NCBI GenBank assembly: GCA_024663395.1
Contig: JANFAH010000077.1
Span: 62,001-126,000 of the forward strand
Direction: 5' to 3'
DNA from: Pisolithus tinctorius
Taxonomy: Eukaryota > Basidiomycota > Agaricomycetes > Boletales > Pisolithaceae
Length of the DNA stretch: 64,000 bases
Below, piece after piece: positions 44,294-55,979 of this stretch. Position numbers and translations under genes: made by a program. The notes under the pieces are model-generated. The model did not search any database. It was given only the letters and a program-made list of their open reading frames with translations, and had not been told where the DNA came from. Positions within the stretch are counted from its first letter, which is position 1; every line of letters begins with the position of its first letter.

Positions 44294-44524
44294 TGTGACG
44301 GTCGCAAGACTAGGTTACACTGGTAAGAGAGTTTCCGTCGACAGGTCTCAAGCGTCGATCGTCAGAACTGGCCAAGGGTCTCTCGATCAAACTGGTCCCT
44401 CCTACCTACTACATGAGTCTTTATATACCTACGTACACAAAGGATCGTACTAAAGAGGAAGTGTCAAAGCTGTCATATTGTACTTGGTTCTGTTGTCGTA
44501 TCCGCGGAAGCGCGGGTCGTTACA
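44294..44524 (-). repeat. 5' LTR (231 bp)
   Basis: Promoter-proximal LTR for the minus-strand element. It carries TATATAAA on the minus strand at 44420-44427, the likely core promoter. The base run just inside the LTR (about 44275-44293) does not start with TGG, so an ordinary tRNA primer site is not obvious. Confidence 0.92.
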
Positions 44525-44620
44525 GTCGCTTAGGCGATAGAGAATACCACGTCCCGGCAGCAATAGTAACACAGCCACAGATTTCCGACGCCATGTTGTG
44601 ATTTGATTCCAACTTGTACA
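44525..44620 (-). pseudogene. Host gene split by the retrotransposon: 5' part
   Basis: If one copy of GTCGC is removed with the element, the frame VLLLLPGRGILYRLSD here runs straight into RPPYTRIALYSSEKLEFI at 36431. The frame is open upstream to about 44620 but has no ATG in view. An ATG at 44594 begins another frame (MASEICGCVTIAAGTWYS) that meets a stop shortly after the junction. The true start or an extra intron is therefore unresolved. The interval to the divergent oxidoreductase gene is only about 140 bp. Confidence 0.45.
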
Positions 44621-44761
44621 CTGGCAGTAAACAGTTGATAAGACATCAAATCAAAGATTTGCGAGTGCACCCATTACATTTTCCACGGAAAGAGCCTCTT
44701 CCATCCCAGCTTTCTGTGTAATTTGTCACTGCTCTCTATTTATTCGTCCGCAAATCAAGTC

Positions 44762-46048
44762 ATGGCCCAGGCTCAACAAAGAGATATCGTCATCATCGGA
44801 GGTGGAATAATCGGTTGTACAACTGCCTATTATCTGTCCAGGCACCCCTTGTACAGCTTAGAAAGCACAAGGATAACGATGCTCGAAGCGTCTGCCAACG
44901 GTGTCGCTCAGGGGGCGTCTGGGAAAGCAGGAGGACTCGTCGCTAAATGGGCATATCCCGCCGAACTTGTCGACATATCATTTCCTGAGCACGTCAGACT
45001 AGCAAAGGAACACAATGGAATAGACAGGTGGGGTTTTCGCTTCGTAGAATGCGGAACATGGGAAGGAGTGGGTGAGGACTTGAAACGCGACCCTGGTTCC
45101 GGAGTGGGAAAGGGCGGGAAACGGAAGAGTTTGGAAAAGACTCTTGGAGTGGAATTGGATGCAGATACGGAAAGGATCAACAAGAGACACCCGGAGGGCT
45201 TGAATTGGATCAAGCAAGAGCTCACGACATCATACGCCCTAATGGACCCCACAACAGGCCTCGAGGGAACCGCTCAGGTTCACCCTTACCTCTTCACCAC
45301 GAGCATGATGGAGTTGGCGGCCGAAAAGGGCGTCAAGCTTCGGAGAGGAAGCGTAACTTGCATAGCGGTCGAGTCAGGCAGGGTCACGGGCGTTCGGTAC
45401 ACAGATACTGAGAGGGAGGAACAATTAGTTCCAGCAACTCATGTCATCCTGGCCGCTGGTGCATGGTCCCCAACTTTATTGTCATCCTTGCCGATATCTG
45501 CAACTCGCGCTCACAGTGTTACCTTCCGCCCGAAACCTGGCGTAGACATTGCACCATACGTGCTCTTCACCGATATCAAATTACCGCGAGGCCATCACGC
45601 TTCTCCAGAGATCTACGCTCGCCCTGATAACGAAGTTTATGCTTGCGGCCCAGGCGACGACTCAATACTTCCTGGTAATGTGGACGACGTTGAGGTCGAC
45701 CAGACAGCGTGTGAAAGTATCAGGGAGCAAGTCGTGAGTATTGCGCCAGAGCTGAGGGAAGGCACAGTCGAGAAGCGCCAGGCATGCTTTCTTCCCACCG
45801 TAAGCCACAGGGGGGGTGGGGGTCCCATCATAGGCGAAGCAAAGACAGTGGCGAAGGGCCTCTACATTGCCACTGGACATACCTGCTGGGTGAGTGTCGA
45901 AATTTTGACTGAGGGACGTGGCAGTCTGACAACGTTGCAGGGTATCTGTAATGCGCCTGGAACTGCCAAGGTTATGGCCGAACTAGTTCTGGACGGTAAA
46001 GCATCGCCACGGAAACTCAAGAGGCTGGACCCGTCCTATTTTTTGTAG
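44762..46048 (+). CDS. FAD-dependent oxidoreductase of the DAO/Tda3 type, 411 aa, two exons
   Basis: Start ATG at 44762 (MAQAQQRDIVIIGGGIIGC). Exons 44762-45889 and 45941-46048; the 51-nt intron (GTGAGT...CAG) is in frame but must be removed to give TGHTCWGICNAPGTAKVMAE. The N-terminal GGGIIG fold binds FAD. ASGKAGGLVAKWAYP, YVLFTDIK and the C-terminal GHTCWGI...PGTAK block are typical of the DAO superfamily group that includes yeast Tda3, so a soluble amine or amino-acid-type oxidoreductase is likely. The substrate is not known. Length matches the family. It is divergent from the retrotransposon-split gene with a very short shared promoter. Confidence 0.85.
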   Translation: MAQAQQRDIVIIGGGIIGCTTAYYLSRHPLYSLESTRITMLEASANGVAQGASGKAGGLVAKWAYPAELVDISFPEHVRLAKEHNGIDRWGFRFVECGTWEGVGEDLKRDPGSGVGKGGKRKSLEKTLGVELDADTERINKRHPEGLNWIKQELTTSYALMDPTTGLEGTAQVHPYLFTTSMMELAAEKGVKLRRGSVTCIAVESGRVTGVRYTDTEREEQLVPATHVILAAGAWSPTLLSSLPISATRAHSVTFRPKPGVDIAPYVLFTDIKLPRGHHASPEIYARPDNEVYACGPGDDSILPGNVDDVEVDQTACESIREQVVSIAPELREGTVEKRQACFLPTVSHRGGGGPIIGEAKTVAKGLYIATGHTCWVSVEILTEGRGSLTTLQGICNAPGTAKVMAELVLDGKASPRKLKRLDPSYFL

Positions 46049-47683
46049 CAACACTTACCAAGAAAATCAGAGTTGAAGTAAAAATCGGAGAATGTAGCCG
46101 TGTAACGCACACGTTGAGTCATACGGTCATTCACAGCCGGCATCAGCGAGATTTGAAGATACATTGGAAAATGGTACGTTCTGCGGTAGAACCTACCTCG
46201 AAACTTAGTGTCATGTTCTAGGAGACGAGGCTGTGGTCGGACTTCGGCTGTCTCCCACCACAGGCGGTGTAAGTGGGACCAAGGATTTTGGGTCGGGCGA
46301 CCAGAAAATATGACAGGCTTTCGGTCGATTCGAGTGTTTCTCGGAGGTGACATAATTCCGCAGTGCTGTGTTGACCATATTTAAGAGCAGCCGTAAATCA
46401 TGACATGGGGATTCTGTAGAAATGTAGGCATTGGACGTCACTGATTGTCATGGCACGAAAATAGGGTGGCCAAATGTTGCCTCGTGTTGCTCGAACTTTC
46501 CTGTGTAGCGGCTGATAGTCGCGATGCGGAGGTCGCGATCGTCAGTAAGTTCTCTGGGCGAGCCTCGGCGAAAGTATAAGGTTCCCTGAGATCGTCTGGG
46601 AAGCGAAGTTTAGGTGGGAGTAGTATGTACCGGAACAAATCCCGGACCAGTGACATTGAAATGAGTCGGGCCCGATACGACATGCCCGAGTATTAGTATG
46701 TTGGGCTCCGAAAGGTGACTTGAGAGGTCGACCCTGACATTCATATGATCATATGCCAACCACTGCGGCCGGCTCTACGAGGAAAAGCAAGATGGTCTGC
46801 AGAGTGCTTGTTGTACTTTTTATTTTATTTTTATTTTTTACCTAGAAACCGAGTCAGTATTAAAGGGAAGGGAAGTAAGGGTGTTACTACTAAGTCACTA
46901 ATACCCATCAACATGTACGGCTGACAGCGACCCTGACGGTGCCTTAAATTTTTTCCTCTTCCGAAGTGGACCCACAGACGAATCACCGAAGATACAGTTT
47001 TTCGTAACCATAGTAATACCTACCTCGGTCAGGCGACCGCCTGTGCTTCTACAAGGTATGTATTTGGCTCCTTTCTTTTTGAGTCAAAAAGGTTCATTGC
47101 CCATTTGATGGGGCCCGATGATTGATCCAGCTGCGTATATGTAACGCTTCCTGCCCCCAAGCTGCGGTATATTACGGTACACCCGACTCGGTCGACCCCA
47201 ACTCATCATACATATCAGCCTCGTGCCCTCGTGTCAACCATAACTATTAGACCGGCCGGTCGCCAGACTAAAAAGGGTGAAAGGCAAACGCATCAACTTG
47301 TCCAAAATTTCACATCTCCTTTCCCCGTCTCTTCCCCCGATATTTTTCTACTACATAGTCATGGTGAATGTAATTGCCCTCATTCCCCTCTAACGACATC
47401 AGGATTCAACCGACGCTTTCACCCGTACCCTACGCTCAGCCATTGTCCACTCACGATTGGTATGTAGCACTTCAGCTCTGTCATCTTTCCCCGGCCACGT
47501 CTGGACGGCTTCCTGACGATTTTCCGTTCTGATTACCACACGTCAGGTCCCTTGTTTTGACGAATTGCATACCTTAGCGCTGTGCATCTCTCAGCCATAC
47601 AAATCAGTACACCCTCATTGTCGTTCCCTTCAGTTGATCCCACCCTTGTCCTCGGGTATCACTCTCTTTACAACCACAAGCAA
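46049..47683. other. Intergenic region with a possible minor minus-strand gene
   Basis: Minus-strand frames at 46438-46683 (starting MSYRARLISMSLVRDLFRY) and 46036-46353 (containing YHFPMYLQISLMPAVNDR and TFSDFYFNSDFLG) have a protein-like look and could be exons of one small gene, but I could not join them with convincing splice sites. The rest (about 46700-47680) shows AT-rich tracts and no gene. Confidence 0.3.
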
Positions 47684-48443
47684 ATGCATCGCTCTCGCTT
47701 GATGCCCACAACGCAGTGCGCCCTGTCTGCAAATGACGAGCCCCTCGAGTGCGTTCCTTATTCCTCTATCACTGCAATCCCGATACTAACACTGAAATAG
47801 CCTCCTCTGTCGCAAATTCAACGTTGCCAAGGTGACTCTTCCACCTGGCTCTCCCATCCCGCCAACGATCGACATGCGAGTCATCAAAGATGCGCATGTA
47901 CCTTCTCACGTACTTGCCGTCTTCGATACCCAAGAAAACGAGCGGGGGCCTTCGTTTCAGCCTATCATCGTGCCCATCCGTGCCGACCTCTACACCAGAG
48001 ATTTCCGAAAAAATATTATCCCACAAAGTCCTCCCGGTACTCCTTACCCAATACCTCATTGGATTGCCAATCTTGGCGGACAATACGTTACGCTTCCCGT
48101 TGTCCCAACTTTGGTACCCCACGCGTCGTCGATACCACTGTTGTTACTATTTGCACTGGGTCTCGAACCGCGGTCACAGCTTCTTTACTGCCGGTTGCTA
48201 CCCAGCGAAGTCATCGAGGAATTTCCTGCTTTCCCTGCGATGGCTCAGTCGATGGCACGATTGTGCGCCGATGACCAGTTGATCAGCCACATCCGATTCA
48301 ACCAGGGGCTATGGAGGAATATTCTGGCGTTAGGGCCCCGTGACATTGAATTTATCCAGGTGGTTCAGACGGCGTGGAATGCGACAGTCGAAGCTCGCCG
48401 CATCCGGCAGCTTGCTGCTGTGACAAGGACTCCAAACATCTAG
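47684..48443 (+). CDS. Clp1-like protein, 235 aa, two exons
   Basis: Exons 47684-47748 and 47801-48443; the 52-nt intron has GTGCGT, CTAAC and TAG signals and joins NDEPLD to LLCRKFN. The C-terminal half resembles the gene at 54878-55979: HVLAVFDTQ corresponds to HMLAVYSRQ, TLPVVPTLVP to TIPIVPLCIP, and NQGLWRNILALGPRD to VNGLWRNVCALGISD, followed in both by a region ending in an amphipathic helix. It lacks the basic N-terminal ~140 residues of the other gene. If the Clp1 assignment is right, the family member in Coprinopsis is needed for clamp-cell and dikaryon development. This shorter paralogue could have another role. Confidence 0.55.
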
Positions 48444-49660
48444 CGCCTGTTTTAGGGCACGCAGGGGATGGAGCATGGGCCCTCCTCGATTTCCCACCGA
48501 TTTTTCCCACTCCCCTTCTCGATATGTGAAAAACGGCCCTAATGATCATGACTTACAACAGCATAATTCGCATATACAGTGCTAATTTTTTGTCCGTTTT
48601 TATTCCACTATTACCGGTAGCTGATATATCTGATATAGACTAGACACAAGTAATGACGACGCTCAGACACGTGTAACCAATCACGCCCGTCGATAGAAAC
48701 CCCATTGCTGATGGGAGTTGGAAGGCCGAGACGGAAATTCTTGTCGGAATTCAAACGCGTACCGTGATCACCCATATACTGTAATGTCTCAAAGCGTCCT
48801 TGATCCATCAATTCCCGCAACCCGCGCTATGACCGACTGATGAAGAAAACATGTTTGCGTGTACGTACACTTCCGCTCACACCATCAGCAGCGGTTGTCT
48901 GAGAAGGAGAGCCTGGAAGTACTGTGTTTGGTGATTTTGACCCGGCAACTGGCAGGGAATACCGTGTGCAAGCAACGGCCTTCTTCCCCTTCTTCTTTTG
49001 TCCCCCCTCCCCATTGTTGGCCAGACTCGTCGATGCTCGATATTCCTCGGCAGACGAATTTTCCCATCTATCTGAGATTCTCTTTTCTGACCTACTGTGT
49101 GTGTAGAGTTCACTTTAACGGATATGCCCATCAGCCGCGGAGGCCAGTATTTAGTACTTAGTATTCGGCCCCGAATTTTGCTTGCCCCGCAAGACTTCTC
49201 TCTGGAACAGCAATACAAGAAAGTGAAGGGGACCCAAGACCCTATTTACACTCCAGTACACGTAAGACACTGCCATCTGAGTGCCTATAGGTGCCTATCG
49301 TGCTCACCCTACTGACATATATAACTCATTATTACCAAAGACATGCACTGTAATTGACTTGCTGGCATCATGGAATAGCTTTCGTAACTATAATGGCGCG
49401 CTTCCACTGCTTTTCCCCGTGTGGGTGTCATCGCCCCTTCGAGCTCTACGTCACTCTAATACAGTCACGTTATTGATGCGACGGGTCGGTTGGACAGGTG
49501 ATCAACTGTGGGTGCAACTTCTCACTTTATTACACTTTTACTTATGCAAACATAAAAAGTCCATGGAAGAATAAACAACCGGCCAGCCGCGCAGTGCAAG
49601 AAAAAAAGAAGGGCTGGAATTCGAAAGTCAAAAAAAATCACGCCCCTTTACAATATGTTG
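48444..49660. other. Intergenic region, nothing supported
   Basis: Convergent 3' flanks of the Clp1-like gene and the SAP-domain gene. The open frames on both strands overlap one another and carry no motif or intron pattern. Confidence 0.5.
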
Positions 49661-52600
49661 TCAGTCGACCCGGACTTCCATCGGTTCAGCGCCATCACTC
49701 CCAGTAGCCTGGCTCCTACGTCTGGCATACTCGCTCTGCCTTGCCCTTCTCTTCGCGCCCATCAACATATCCCCAGACTTTGCTCCTCCACGGGACACCC
49801 GAGTTTTACCTGAAACACCAGCACCGATACTCGACCGCGTTTTACCGCGTGACGGGCCCGCACCCGCACCTCCACCGCTGGGTGCGTTCGCTTCGGCAGC
49901 CCGCTGCGATGCCAGTCTCGCAATGACTTTGGAACGCGAGATGCGAGGTTTGCGGCCTGGCAATACTTTGGGTTTCGGCGGAATAGGTGGCTTCGACGAT
50001 GACGACGACGACGCGTTGACTATACTCTCTGCTGCTGCGGTCAGGGACATCAGAGGACGCATAGTGCCTGGACTAGGTGGTTGACTAAATATCTTGCTTG
50101 TCGGCGAACGCGGAGATTGCGGACTCCAAGTACCGTTCGTAATCTGGCCGAGTGCAGGACTCGACGGCGCAGGAATACGTGTCACATCCTTGCCTGCCTT
50201 GGTCGCACCACTTTTAACCGAGCCAACGTTTTCACTGTGAAGAGACGCAGGATGCCGTGTGGTCATCTTGGCAAGGGAGCTGGCGGTGGGGGCCATGAGC
50301 GTCGAAGAGGGTCGTGATCTAGCTGTATTCCCCGTAGGTCTCGAGTGGGAGTTGGCTTCGGTGCCTTTCCCTTTGATGCTGGTTCGTTTGCCCATCGAGG
50401 TACTGCTAGTATTCTCGGACGCCCTGGTCCTCATTCCCAACGACGATACACCTGTTACCGAGCCATTCCTGTTGTGTCCACCTTGAGACGTAGCTGTCTT
50501 CGGGGCCTGAGGGCTGAAAGTGGGAATAGGCGCCCGCGTGGTTCGGGAAGAGGTGGTACCACTGCCTTCAGCGGAAGACGCAGGTGGGGCTAATGTCTGC
50601 GCTGCTGGACGTTCGGATGCTGTGTTTCCTGATGGTTCCCGTTTCGCTTGCGCCATATTGTTTAGAGGAGGGTGACCCGATGAACCGGGGACAACTGCAA
50701 CTTTCTTTACTTGAGGAACAGTCGTGGGTGGCTTCGCCTCTTCCTTGCGTGGCTTGGCCACCGGTATCTGGGACTGCGTTGAGGAACCAGCACCGCGGTT
50801 CCAAACGCTCTGAACGATGGATTTCGCGGTAGACAAGAAACCGAATCGGGATATCGCTTTGGCTTTTTCTGATAGGCAGAGATGTCAGCGAAGAAGAAAA
50901 AAGCAGCAATAGAAATCCCACACTCACGAGGAGGAGGTCCACGCCCAGCAAGACTCGGCCGTCCCATGCTACTCCGGCGCTTAGCTTTGTTGTATTCCAG
51001 CCTCCGTCGTACAAGTTCTTTTTCCTTCTGCTTGCGCTCCTCTTCCTCCTTCTCCTTGTCGGCATCGCGAGAGGTCTTGTTAGTTTCACTGCTGTTGGAC
51101 GGCTGAGCGTCCACCTCGACGGCCGTCTCGGTTTCAAGTCGAGGCCGCTTAGACCTGCGTCTCTGGCCTACATCTTCCTCCTCTTCTCCGTCGTTATCCT
51201 CATCCTCGTCGCCAAAACCACCAGGGATGGCTTTCGTCTTTGCAGACTTATTCGCGACTTTGAGTCCACTCGTCCGCCGGCGGCCAGCTCCGCCGACCTT
51301 CCTCTCCTTGATTACCAAACTCGACTTCCTCTTCTTCGACACGATGGGCTCGGGCGCTCGGGCACGCTTCTGGGCATACTGCACGATCGACTCCATCTTA
51401 TCGAACGCTTCCTGGTGCGCCTTGTCATACATGGCAGTGGCACTCCCACCGACAGCTTTATCAGCCTGATTATCATCCGCCCCTTCCACACCACTATGTG
51501 TCTGTCGATTCTGAAGGACATCGATGTTTACGCCTTCGACACCGTCGGCAGCCAGCCGACTATTCATCTCATCCAAGATAGACTGAGCCGCAGATCGGAA
51601 TTCTCTATTTGACAAATTATGTTGCGGGAGCGGCGAACCGAATATGAATGGCTCTGATCTGGAAGGTCGTGGGCGGGGCGAAGCGTTCGTCGACTTTGGT
51701 CCAGGTGAAAATATATCTTCAGGTTCCAATAATTTAGGCCTTTCGGTGGATCTGGGCACAGCGCCTGTATGGGGACGGATGGGAGTCGATTTCTTAGGGG
51801 TAGGTTCGAGTGCGGAAGACTGTGCTAACACGCCAGGCATATCTATAGACATGTCTGTGGGGTCGTTTTCGTCAGATTGTGCGATGTCTTGTTTGTGGAG
51901 GCCCCCGAAACCTTGGAAAGCTGCCAGAGATGGATATATGCTCTGGATTTGTGCTGCACCGGGGGAAAATGGTGGCCATACTGGAACGGAGGGACCACCG
52001 TTGCCGTTACCACCGGGTGTGGCGGGGACGAGGTCAAAGGTCGTCTCAAACGGTTTGAGCCTTGGTGGAGACAAAATACTGGCAGGTGGCCCTTCACCGG
52101 AGACGAGGCGGATGGTTGTCGTAGTCGGAGCCTGGGTGATACTCAGTCTGGCATTGGCGGGCGCGGGCATGCCCCGGAGGTTCATCTGCCCTGGTATTGG
52201 GTCAACAGGAGGGAGGTCCTCGGTGACAGAAGGGATGGACTCCTGGCTTGCGGTTGTACCCTCTCCAGATAATCCAGACTTAGAAGACGAGGTTGTGTTA
52301 TCTGATTTCGAGTTGTTGTTACGCTTAAGGCCGAGAGATGTGACTATTGACTTGAGAGACGAAGTGACGCTGGGTGCTGCACAGATAAGACCAGTTACTC
52401 TTTGCCTTGGGGGGATTTATTGCGTAGAAATATACCTTTCCCTCCATTTGTGCCAAACTCTCCCGCCTGCGAGTTGGAGTTGCCGCCACGGTTGCTCCTC
52501 ACCGTTTCCTCGTCTACCTCTGGGATGACATCCATGACCACCTCCCACTGTTCACTGGGACGAGGGATCGTGGAAGACCGTCCATAAGTTCCCGTTGAGC

Positions 52601-52856
52601 CATAATCGCTAGCTCCTTCAGACTCCTCCCCCTCGCTCTCCATTCCCACTTTTGCATCCAGATTATCACTCCTCGTAGCGATGCTCAACGGATCATCCGG
52701 AGGCAACATCTTCGCATGTTGTTGTAATCGATCGATGAGGTCTTTGTTTTTGCCGTTGGCTTTGAGCGAATGGATCTTGCATAACTTGACGAGTTGATCC
52801 CGTTTCAGCGAATGAAGCGCCGGCGAATTGAACAAAATCTGTGTTGCGACTGACAT
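49661..52856 (-). CDS. SAP-domain, largely disordered nuclear protein, 1025 aa, three exons
   Basis: Exons 52856-52436, 50868-49661 and between them 52376-50928; introns of 59 nt each; total 1026 codons. Residues about 15-45 form a SAP motif (LKRDQLVKLCKIHSLKANGK followed by NKDLIDRL), a DNA-binding helix-turn-helix found in chromatin proteins. The rest is Ser/Pro/Lys-rich with basic clusters (SKKRKS, RRRSKRPR), an acidic run (DEDEDNDGEEEED) and a charged Glu/Lys helix (DADKEKEEEERKQKEKELV). The C-terminal third is rich in short SP/TP sites. A nuclear scaffold, spindle or chromatin role is inferred from the SAP motif and basic signals; no catalytic domain is seen. It sits between two Clp1-like genes. 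Confidence 0.75.
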
Positions 52857-54877
52857 GGCGTACCTAGGTTCATATAACAAAGATGGGTCTGGTAGTCGAT
52901 ATTAAAAATAAAACTTGTTGTTGTCGATGGCGAGTCGCTGAGGGGCTCTTGAAGCCTAAGTAGCAAACTTTGTTCTTCCGTCGTTGTCTGGTTCAACCAA
53001 CTTGCAAGCCACCCATCGTCGCGTGCGCGTGCACGGTCATGTGATGTTCAAGGACTGCACCACGTGACCGTATATCCCACTACTGCCACCGAAGTAAGAA
53101 CGAGCAGTCTAGTGCATCGAGCTGAGTTCCGGTTATTACACTGCGTGGTCGATCGACGGCACTGTCAAACCGGTTTCCCAATAAATATGTATTGCTGTAG
53201 ATTTAAGTTTGAAATGCGATCTGGGCACGCCTCCTTTGTTTGTTTCGAGCCGCTTTGACCTGTCTCAAATAAAATAACACGAGACCTAGACATTCCAAAC
53301 AATCAGTCACGCGCCTCCCAAACCTCCCCCTCACACCCTCACACCATCCCCCCATTCCTGTTCCCCCCCACAGAGATTTCTTGCCTTTCGTCTTCTTCTC
53401 TACTCCCCTTCCCTCCCCGAGGCTAACCATCAACGAAGTGCCTTACCATCCGATTGCCGCACCCCACTCCATCGACGCCAATTAGAATATTTATACGGAT
53501 CAGAGCATGCCACTTACCTCCCTTCCCCTTCTTCCTTCTTCTTTCCCTCTTCCCGCGTTATCGCTCCCCGTGCTGCAGAGGGATGATCGGACGTGGTCCA
53601 GGGCTTGCCTTATGGCAATATGCGAGCCCATGCCACACGTTGGCTTCTTGGTCGCTTGCCACTCACCTGGTCAGTCAGCCGGTCGCGGCTGGGACGCCGT
53701 CCGTGGATAGGCCTCTGATGCCACCACCATGTCCGTATGGCATTCGCCTGTACTGGTGTTGCATAGATCGACTTTATTTTCGTGCACGCAGGGTTCCAAT
53801 AGCGCCCCCCTTACGATGCCACGCCTTGAGCTCATCGCGTAGATAGATTTTGTTTCCGACACCGCAACCTATGTCAGTGTCATCACGAACCTACAGGCAA
53901 GGCTGCGTCGCTACGACGCCCTCCCAAGGTAAGCGTAATGTTACCTACTGAGGCTGATGTAGCAGCGGGCCGACAGACCAACGGATTCACGACCTTTGTC
54001 TGGGCAGTGTCGTCATAGCCGTGCTGCGAAGCATTATCAAGGTCAGTCCCTCTTCCCTGCTGCAAGCATGGACCATCAAGGCGTCCGAGTCCTATCATCG
54101 CGACAGAGGTTGGGCTACTGACATTACCTATCACTCGTTTGAAGTACCAGAATCCCGCAGGGTGATGGCCCGAATATACATTCAGAAGCAGACATAAGCG
54201 CCACTTACTGGATCTTAGACGCCTGCCGTACCTGCGAACCACCGACGTCAAGGGCCGTTTGTCCCCATGGATAGACATAACCTAGTCAACACATCGAGAG
54301 AGCCCAGTGACCAAGAACACATTCATGCATTCATTGTACAGACACATTTTATCTTTGAAAGCCCCGACTACGCCTGGAGATCGACAATGTAAGTGACACT
54401 ATCCGCGGACATCGTGCCCTTCACGGTGGCTGGACGACGAGTCAAGACATAGCACTCACATGAAGGATCAACGGGTGAGTAGCCCGTCCGCAGCGACAAT
54501 AGAGGACCTGTGGACAGCGGACGACAAGAGGCCATTGTTGTACAGGTATCTGTTCCACCGGTATCCAATCCGAACAACGACTGCCATCGAAGCAATCAAG
54601 CAATCCCAGAGGATGTCCCCAAAAGGCTAATATGGTTTGATTTGTGTGAGTGGATTGCTTTCGTGTGGGTCCCTGTGGGTCCCAGAATTACCCAAGCAGG
54701 AGAGAGAGAATTTCCATATCAGGTAATTTTGTGCTTGATTGCATTTTTCGTGACAGGTTGGATTGTGTCACACCGTCCTGTCACGCGGATTCCTTGATTG
54801 CCTGTCTGTGTGGTTTATAAGAGGGACTCCAGACCCTCCGCCATGCAACAACCCGCCGACTCCAGTCCTCCCCTAAG
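52857..54877. other. Intergenic region, possible gene relics
   Basis: 53280-53560 is strongly pyrimidine-rich on the plus strand. Isolated protein-like stretches are seen at plus 53845-53930 (DFVSDTATYVSVITNL) and minus 54368-54595 (containing SADSVTYIVDLQA). Neither extends into a full gene with recognisable splice sites, so relics or unresolved small genes are possible. The last ~100 bases are the promoter of the Clp1-like gene. Confidence 0.35.
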
Positions 54878-55979
54878 ATGGTCGCACAAACCTGCTCCCG
54901 CCGCGCCGACTCTGAGAACACCCCGCCTTCTGATCGACTTGCCAATCCGAAGGCAAAGGTTCGCAAAGGCATCCAGGCAGCAGCAGCATCTCGTCGACGG
55001 GCTCGTGCTCTAAACAGCCCAAACCACCCGCGTTATGCGGTCGCTCTTGCGAAGCAGAAGTCTGCTTCCAAATCACCCCCGGCCTCCTTCGAAGTCGAGG
55101 TACCACACACTCCTCCCGCCGACGTCGAGATGGCAGATGCCACCCCAGCAATCACAATGACCTCCGTCTCCTTGCCGAGATATCTCTCTCGTCCCATTTT
55201 CCGCGAGGTTCCTAAGCAGAACATCGCTGCAGTCGCGCCAGAATTGGCCGATACACCGTTGACTTACATCCGTGACGGTCTCGAATGCCTCGGACCTGAG
55301 TAAGTCAATTTGTTCTTTGCATACTTGTCAATCTCTAATCAAAACTTCCAGCATGCTCCAAGTATTAGCTGGAGTCAAGGCCGAAGCAGCTCCTAACGTA
55401 CTCCCCAAGGAGCTCTCAGTGGTCATAAACGACCTCTCTTCCGACATGCCCACCCACATGCTCGCAGTCTACTCTCGCCAAGTACCAGCTGCCGCCAAAC
55501 GTCGCGTCAAGCTGTTCCCAACCCACAACATCGTTCTTGCCTCCCACTGCGCCAACCTCCCTATTCTCCAACAGTCGAACCCGACTTCCCCCGAGAAGGC
55601 TGGTGAATCTATTACGATCCCAATCGTTCCGTTGTGCATCCCTGCACCGGAAGTCTTCCCCCAACTCTCCACCTTCCTGTACACTAAGCGCATCGACTAC
55701 CTTCTCGCAACCATCCTGTCCTGCCCCGTTCCTCCTGCGCTCTATACCGAAGACCCCACCAGCGAGCGCGTGCGCAATGCTCTCCAGCAATGTGCAAGCA
55801 AACTCGCAACGCTTGCGCCCGCACATATCCTCCTCACGCGTGTGATGGTGGTGAACGGACTGTGGCGCAACGTTTGTGCGCTCGGGATTAGTGACGAGAA
55901 GCTCTGGTGTGCCATGGACGTTGCTTGGGAGATCCTACTCCATGCTCTTGCTATCTCGACTGGCAAACAACTTCTCTGA
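54878..55979 (+). CDS. Clp1-like (clampless) protein, 349 aa, two exons
   Basis: Exons 54878-55299 and 55352-55979; the 52-nt intron joins LECLGPD to MLQVLAGVK. A basic N-terminal region (KVRKGIQAAAASRRRARALN) that could direct nuclear import precedes a conserved globular part: YIRDGLECLGP, ELSVVINDLSSDMPTHMLAV, KRRVKLFPTHNIVLASHCAN, IPIVPLCIPAPEVFP and VNGLWRNVCALGISDEKLW. The layout and length (about 350) fit my recollection of basidiomycete Clp1, which acts under A mating-type control in clamp formation, but this is from memory and not checked. A shorter paralogue is at 47684. A start at 54843 is out of frame with the body. Confidence 0.6.

Larger units (their letters stand above)
36432..44524 (-). 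mobile_element. Full-length Ty3/gypsy LTR retrotransposon (8093 bp)
   Basis: Two near-identical 231-bp LTRs, a 5-bp target duplication, a polypurine tract and a single uninterrupted gag-pol frame with all catalytic motifs. RT-RNaseH comes before integrase, and a chromodomain-like segment follows the integrase; this is the chromovirus order. The one mismatch in 231 LTR bases and the intact frame indicate a very recent insertion that may still be active. It interrupts a host gene and lies in the same orientation as that gene. Confidence 0.93.
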
